A stretch of DNA of 7,237 bases, taken from the NCBI GenBank assembly GCA_949746915.1, contig CATKEA010000165.1:1-7237 (forward strand), written 5' to 3'. The position numbers and the translations under genes were made by a program. The notes beneath the pieces were generated by a model. It was given only the letters and a program-made list of their open reading frames with translations, was not told the origin of the DNA and did not search any database. This DNA comes from an uncultured Bacilli bacterium. GTDB lineage: Bacteria > Bacillota_I > Bacilli_A > RF39 > UBA660. Below, piece by piece: positions 7,126-7,237 of the stretch (the stretch's first letter is position 1; each line of letters opens with the position of its first letter).

Positions 7126-7155
7126 AAAAGTGTTGATATAAATCAGCACTTTTTT
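7126..7155 (+). terminator. Intrinsic terminator of the hisS-aspS operon
   Basis: AAAAGTGTTGAT (7126-7137) pairs with ATCAGCACTTTT (7142-7153), twelve pairs with one G-U, around a 4-base loop ATAA and followed by T's to 7155. It begins 2 bases after the last stop codon. On the other strand the hairpin is also followed by five T's (A-run 7125-7129), so it could stop a convergent transcript too. Confidence 0.92.
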
Positions 7156-7237
7156 AGTTTAATGTATTGAAAATTTTGATAGTTGATTATGTAAGAAATA
7201 ATAGTTAAATGCTAGTGATAGATTTTTAAAAAAGTAA
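7156..7237. other. AT-rich intergenic end of window, no gene seen
   Basis: These 82 bases follow the operon terminator. Every ATG on the + strand is closed by a stop within a few codons and no RNA gene is visible. TTGATA...TAATAG at 17-base spacing is too poor a match to call a promoter. The stretch probably leads to a gene beyond the window. Confidence 0.6.

Noticed and set aside
6949..7149. 66-codon frame on the - strand, hydrophobic
   Set aside because: It is antisense to the Lys/Glu-rich end of the last gene and runs through the terminator hairpin. Its Phe/Leu/Ile richness simply mirrors AAA/GAA codons on the other strand.
7164..7205. Possible promoter after the operon terminator
   Set aside because: The TTGAAA and TTGATA hexamers have no good -10 at 16-18 bases; the matches are what chance gives in DNA this AT-rich.

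Overview
The window looks like chromosomal housekeeping DNA from a low-GC Firmicute (Bacilli, Clostridia or a related uncultured gut lineage). The evidence is very AT-rich codon use, strong AGGTGAT/AGGGGG-type ribosome binding sites, a family II (DHH) pyrophosphatase, a hisS-aspS pair and a T-box leader. TGA serves as a stop (gmk and the last gene both end on TGA, and no long frame reads through TGA), so the standard bacterial code applies, not the Mycoplasma/Spiroplasma code. I cannot name the species.

Layout, all genes on the + strand. (1) 1-819 is the 3' part of a manganese-dependent inorganic pyrophosphatase. What remains of its N-terminus looks like the end of a CBS domain, so it is probably a CBS-regulated enzyme. 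(2) 842-1525 is guanylate kinase, 22 bases downstream and probably co-transcribed. (3) 1526-1785 is a non-coding leader. A sigma-A-type promoter overlaps the gmk stop codon and is followed by a T-box riboswitch. The leader shows Stem I with an AGAGA/GGTG distal motif, an Asp (GAC) specifier, the T-box sequence, and mutually exclusive antiterminator and terminator. (4) 1786-3126 is hisS and 3141-4892 is aspS. (5) 4921-6000 and 5993-7123 are two genes I do not recognise. They encode soluble, acidic, apparently helix-rich proteins of 359 and 376 residues and overlap by 8 bases. (6) 7126-7155 is a strong intrinsic terminator, and the last 82 bases hold no gene.

How the genes fit together: hisS, aspS and the two unknown genes appear to be one operon. 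It runs from the T-box promoter to the terminator at 7126-7155, with no terminator visible in between. Uncharged tRNA-Asp should let RNA polymerase read past the leader terminator, so both synthetases and both unknown proteins would rise together on aspartyl-tRNA shortage. The pyrophosphatase removes the pyrophosphate made by aminoacylation, which is a loose functional link only.

The points most worth a second look are the two unknown genes inside a tRNA-controlled synthetase operon, a Cys/His-rich acidic tail on HisRS, and the T-box specifier, where Asp GAC and His CAC codons overlap while the acceptor-pairing base favours tRNA-Asp. I found no mobile element, CRISPR array, tRNA/rRNA gene or obvious defence system.
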